Made by a program: the position numbers and the translations under genes. A DNA stretch of 18,440 nt from Sphaerosporella brunnea (taxonomy: Eukaryota; Ascomycota; Pezizomycetes; Pezizales; Pyronemataceae). The stretch lies in NCBI GenBank assembly GCA_008704415.1, contig VXIS01000553.1, positions 1-18,440 of the forward strand, in the 5' to 3' direction. Below, piece after piece: positions 18,343 through 18,440 of this stretch. The notes under the pieces are model-generated. The model did not search any database. It was not told where the DNA came from and worked only from the letters and a program-made list of their open reading frames with translations. The first letter of the stretch is position 1, and each line of letters opens with the position of its first letter.

Positions 18343-18440
18343 GGATTGCTTCCGCCGAGAGAACCCCTTTATCTTCAGCAACAAGAACCATTAGTGTCCA
18401 CCCGACAAGATAGCCCTTAAAATTCTATTGTTTAGGATTT

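Larger units (their letters stand above)
17687..18440 (+). repeat. Probable long 5' LTR of a fifth element (E5), cut by the window end
   Basis: The E4 reading frame breaks exactly before TGTCACGG at 17687, the same eight bases that begin the E3 LTR. The following 754 bases have no recognisable coding sequence. They contain CACGTG sites (17700-17709 as GTCACGTGAC, and 17772-17777), an 8-bp inverted repeat (17891-17898 with 17905-17912), a pair of inverted TGACTCA sites, and TATAAGTA at 18335-18342. This order suits a U3 promoter on the plus strand with R and the body beyond the window. Only one end is visible, so the LTR reading is provisional. Confidence 0.5.

Overview
The window is a piece of a transposable-element graveyard from a eukaryotic, most probably fungal, genome. 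The reasons are: four different Ty3/gypsy pol genes, two of them ending in a chromodomain; the C-terminal end of a Tad-like non-LTR retrotransposon (RNase H end plus CCHC knuckle); and a hAT DNA transposon with 8-bp target duplication. One pol fragment carries the RT signature QGDCNAPATMM, which I associate with basidiomycete Ty3 elements, so Basidiomycota is my tentative guess. Nothing bacterial is present (no operons, rRNA, tRNA or CRISPR), and I could not identify any host gene.

Layout. 1-2700 has no recognisable gene; it is A/T-rich to about 1000, and there is a perfect hairpin at 2576-2596. 2700-4300 holds diverged direct repeats (2876-2985, 3201-3310, partial 4229-4256) and, between the second and third, an 820-bp hAT element (3383-4202) with a transposase C-terminal remnant. 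4211-5460 is unassigned apart from a 48-bp repeat seen twice. 5461-6040 is the 3' end of a broken LINE ORF. 6139-9796 is a chromovirus gag-pol remnant (called E1 here) with a nearly intact pol and a stop codon inside its chromodomain; a probable 3' LTR follows. 10011-11268 is a second, different Ty3 pol fragment (E2), cut off exactly at the next element. 11269-16796 is a complete-length 5,528-bp chromovirus (E3) with two 281-bp LTRs. 16797-17686 is a minus-strand RNase H-integrase fragment of a fourth element (E4). From 17687 to the window end is what looks like a long LTR of a fifth element (E5).

How the parts work. E3 is the informative element. Its gag (11615-12772) is open, and pol lies in the -1 frame. 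The overlap carries a canonical slippery heptamer, GGGAAAC, followed after 5 nt by a perfect 7-bp stem, so Gag-Pol was probably made by -1 ribosomal frameshifting. Just after the 5' LTR there is no tRNA-type TGG site. Instead a 9-nt sequence is exactly complementary to a point inside the LTR that fits the transcript 5' end, which suggests Tf1-like self-priming. Pol now has two stop codons and a 1-nt insertion, so this copy is dead for Pol while gag is still open. E3 has no target-site duplication, and its flanks are different pol genes in opposite orientation. That points to recombination between elements rather than a simple insertion. All assignments are by reading motifs; no database search was possible.
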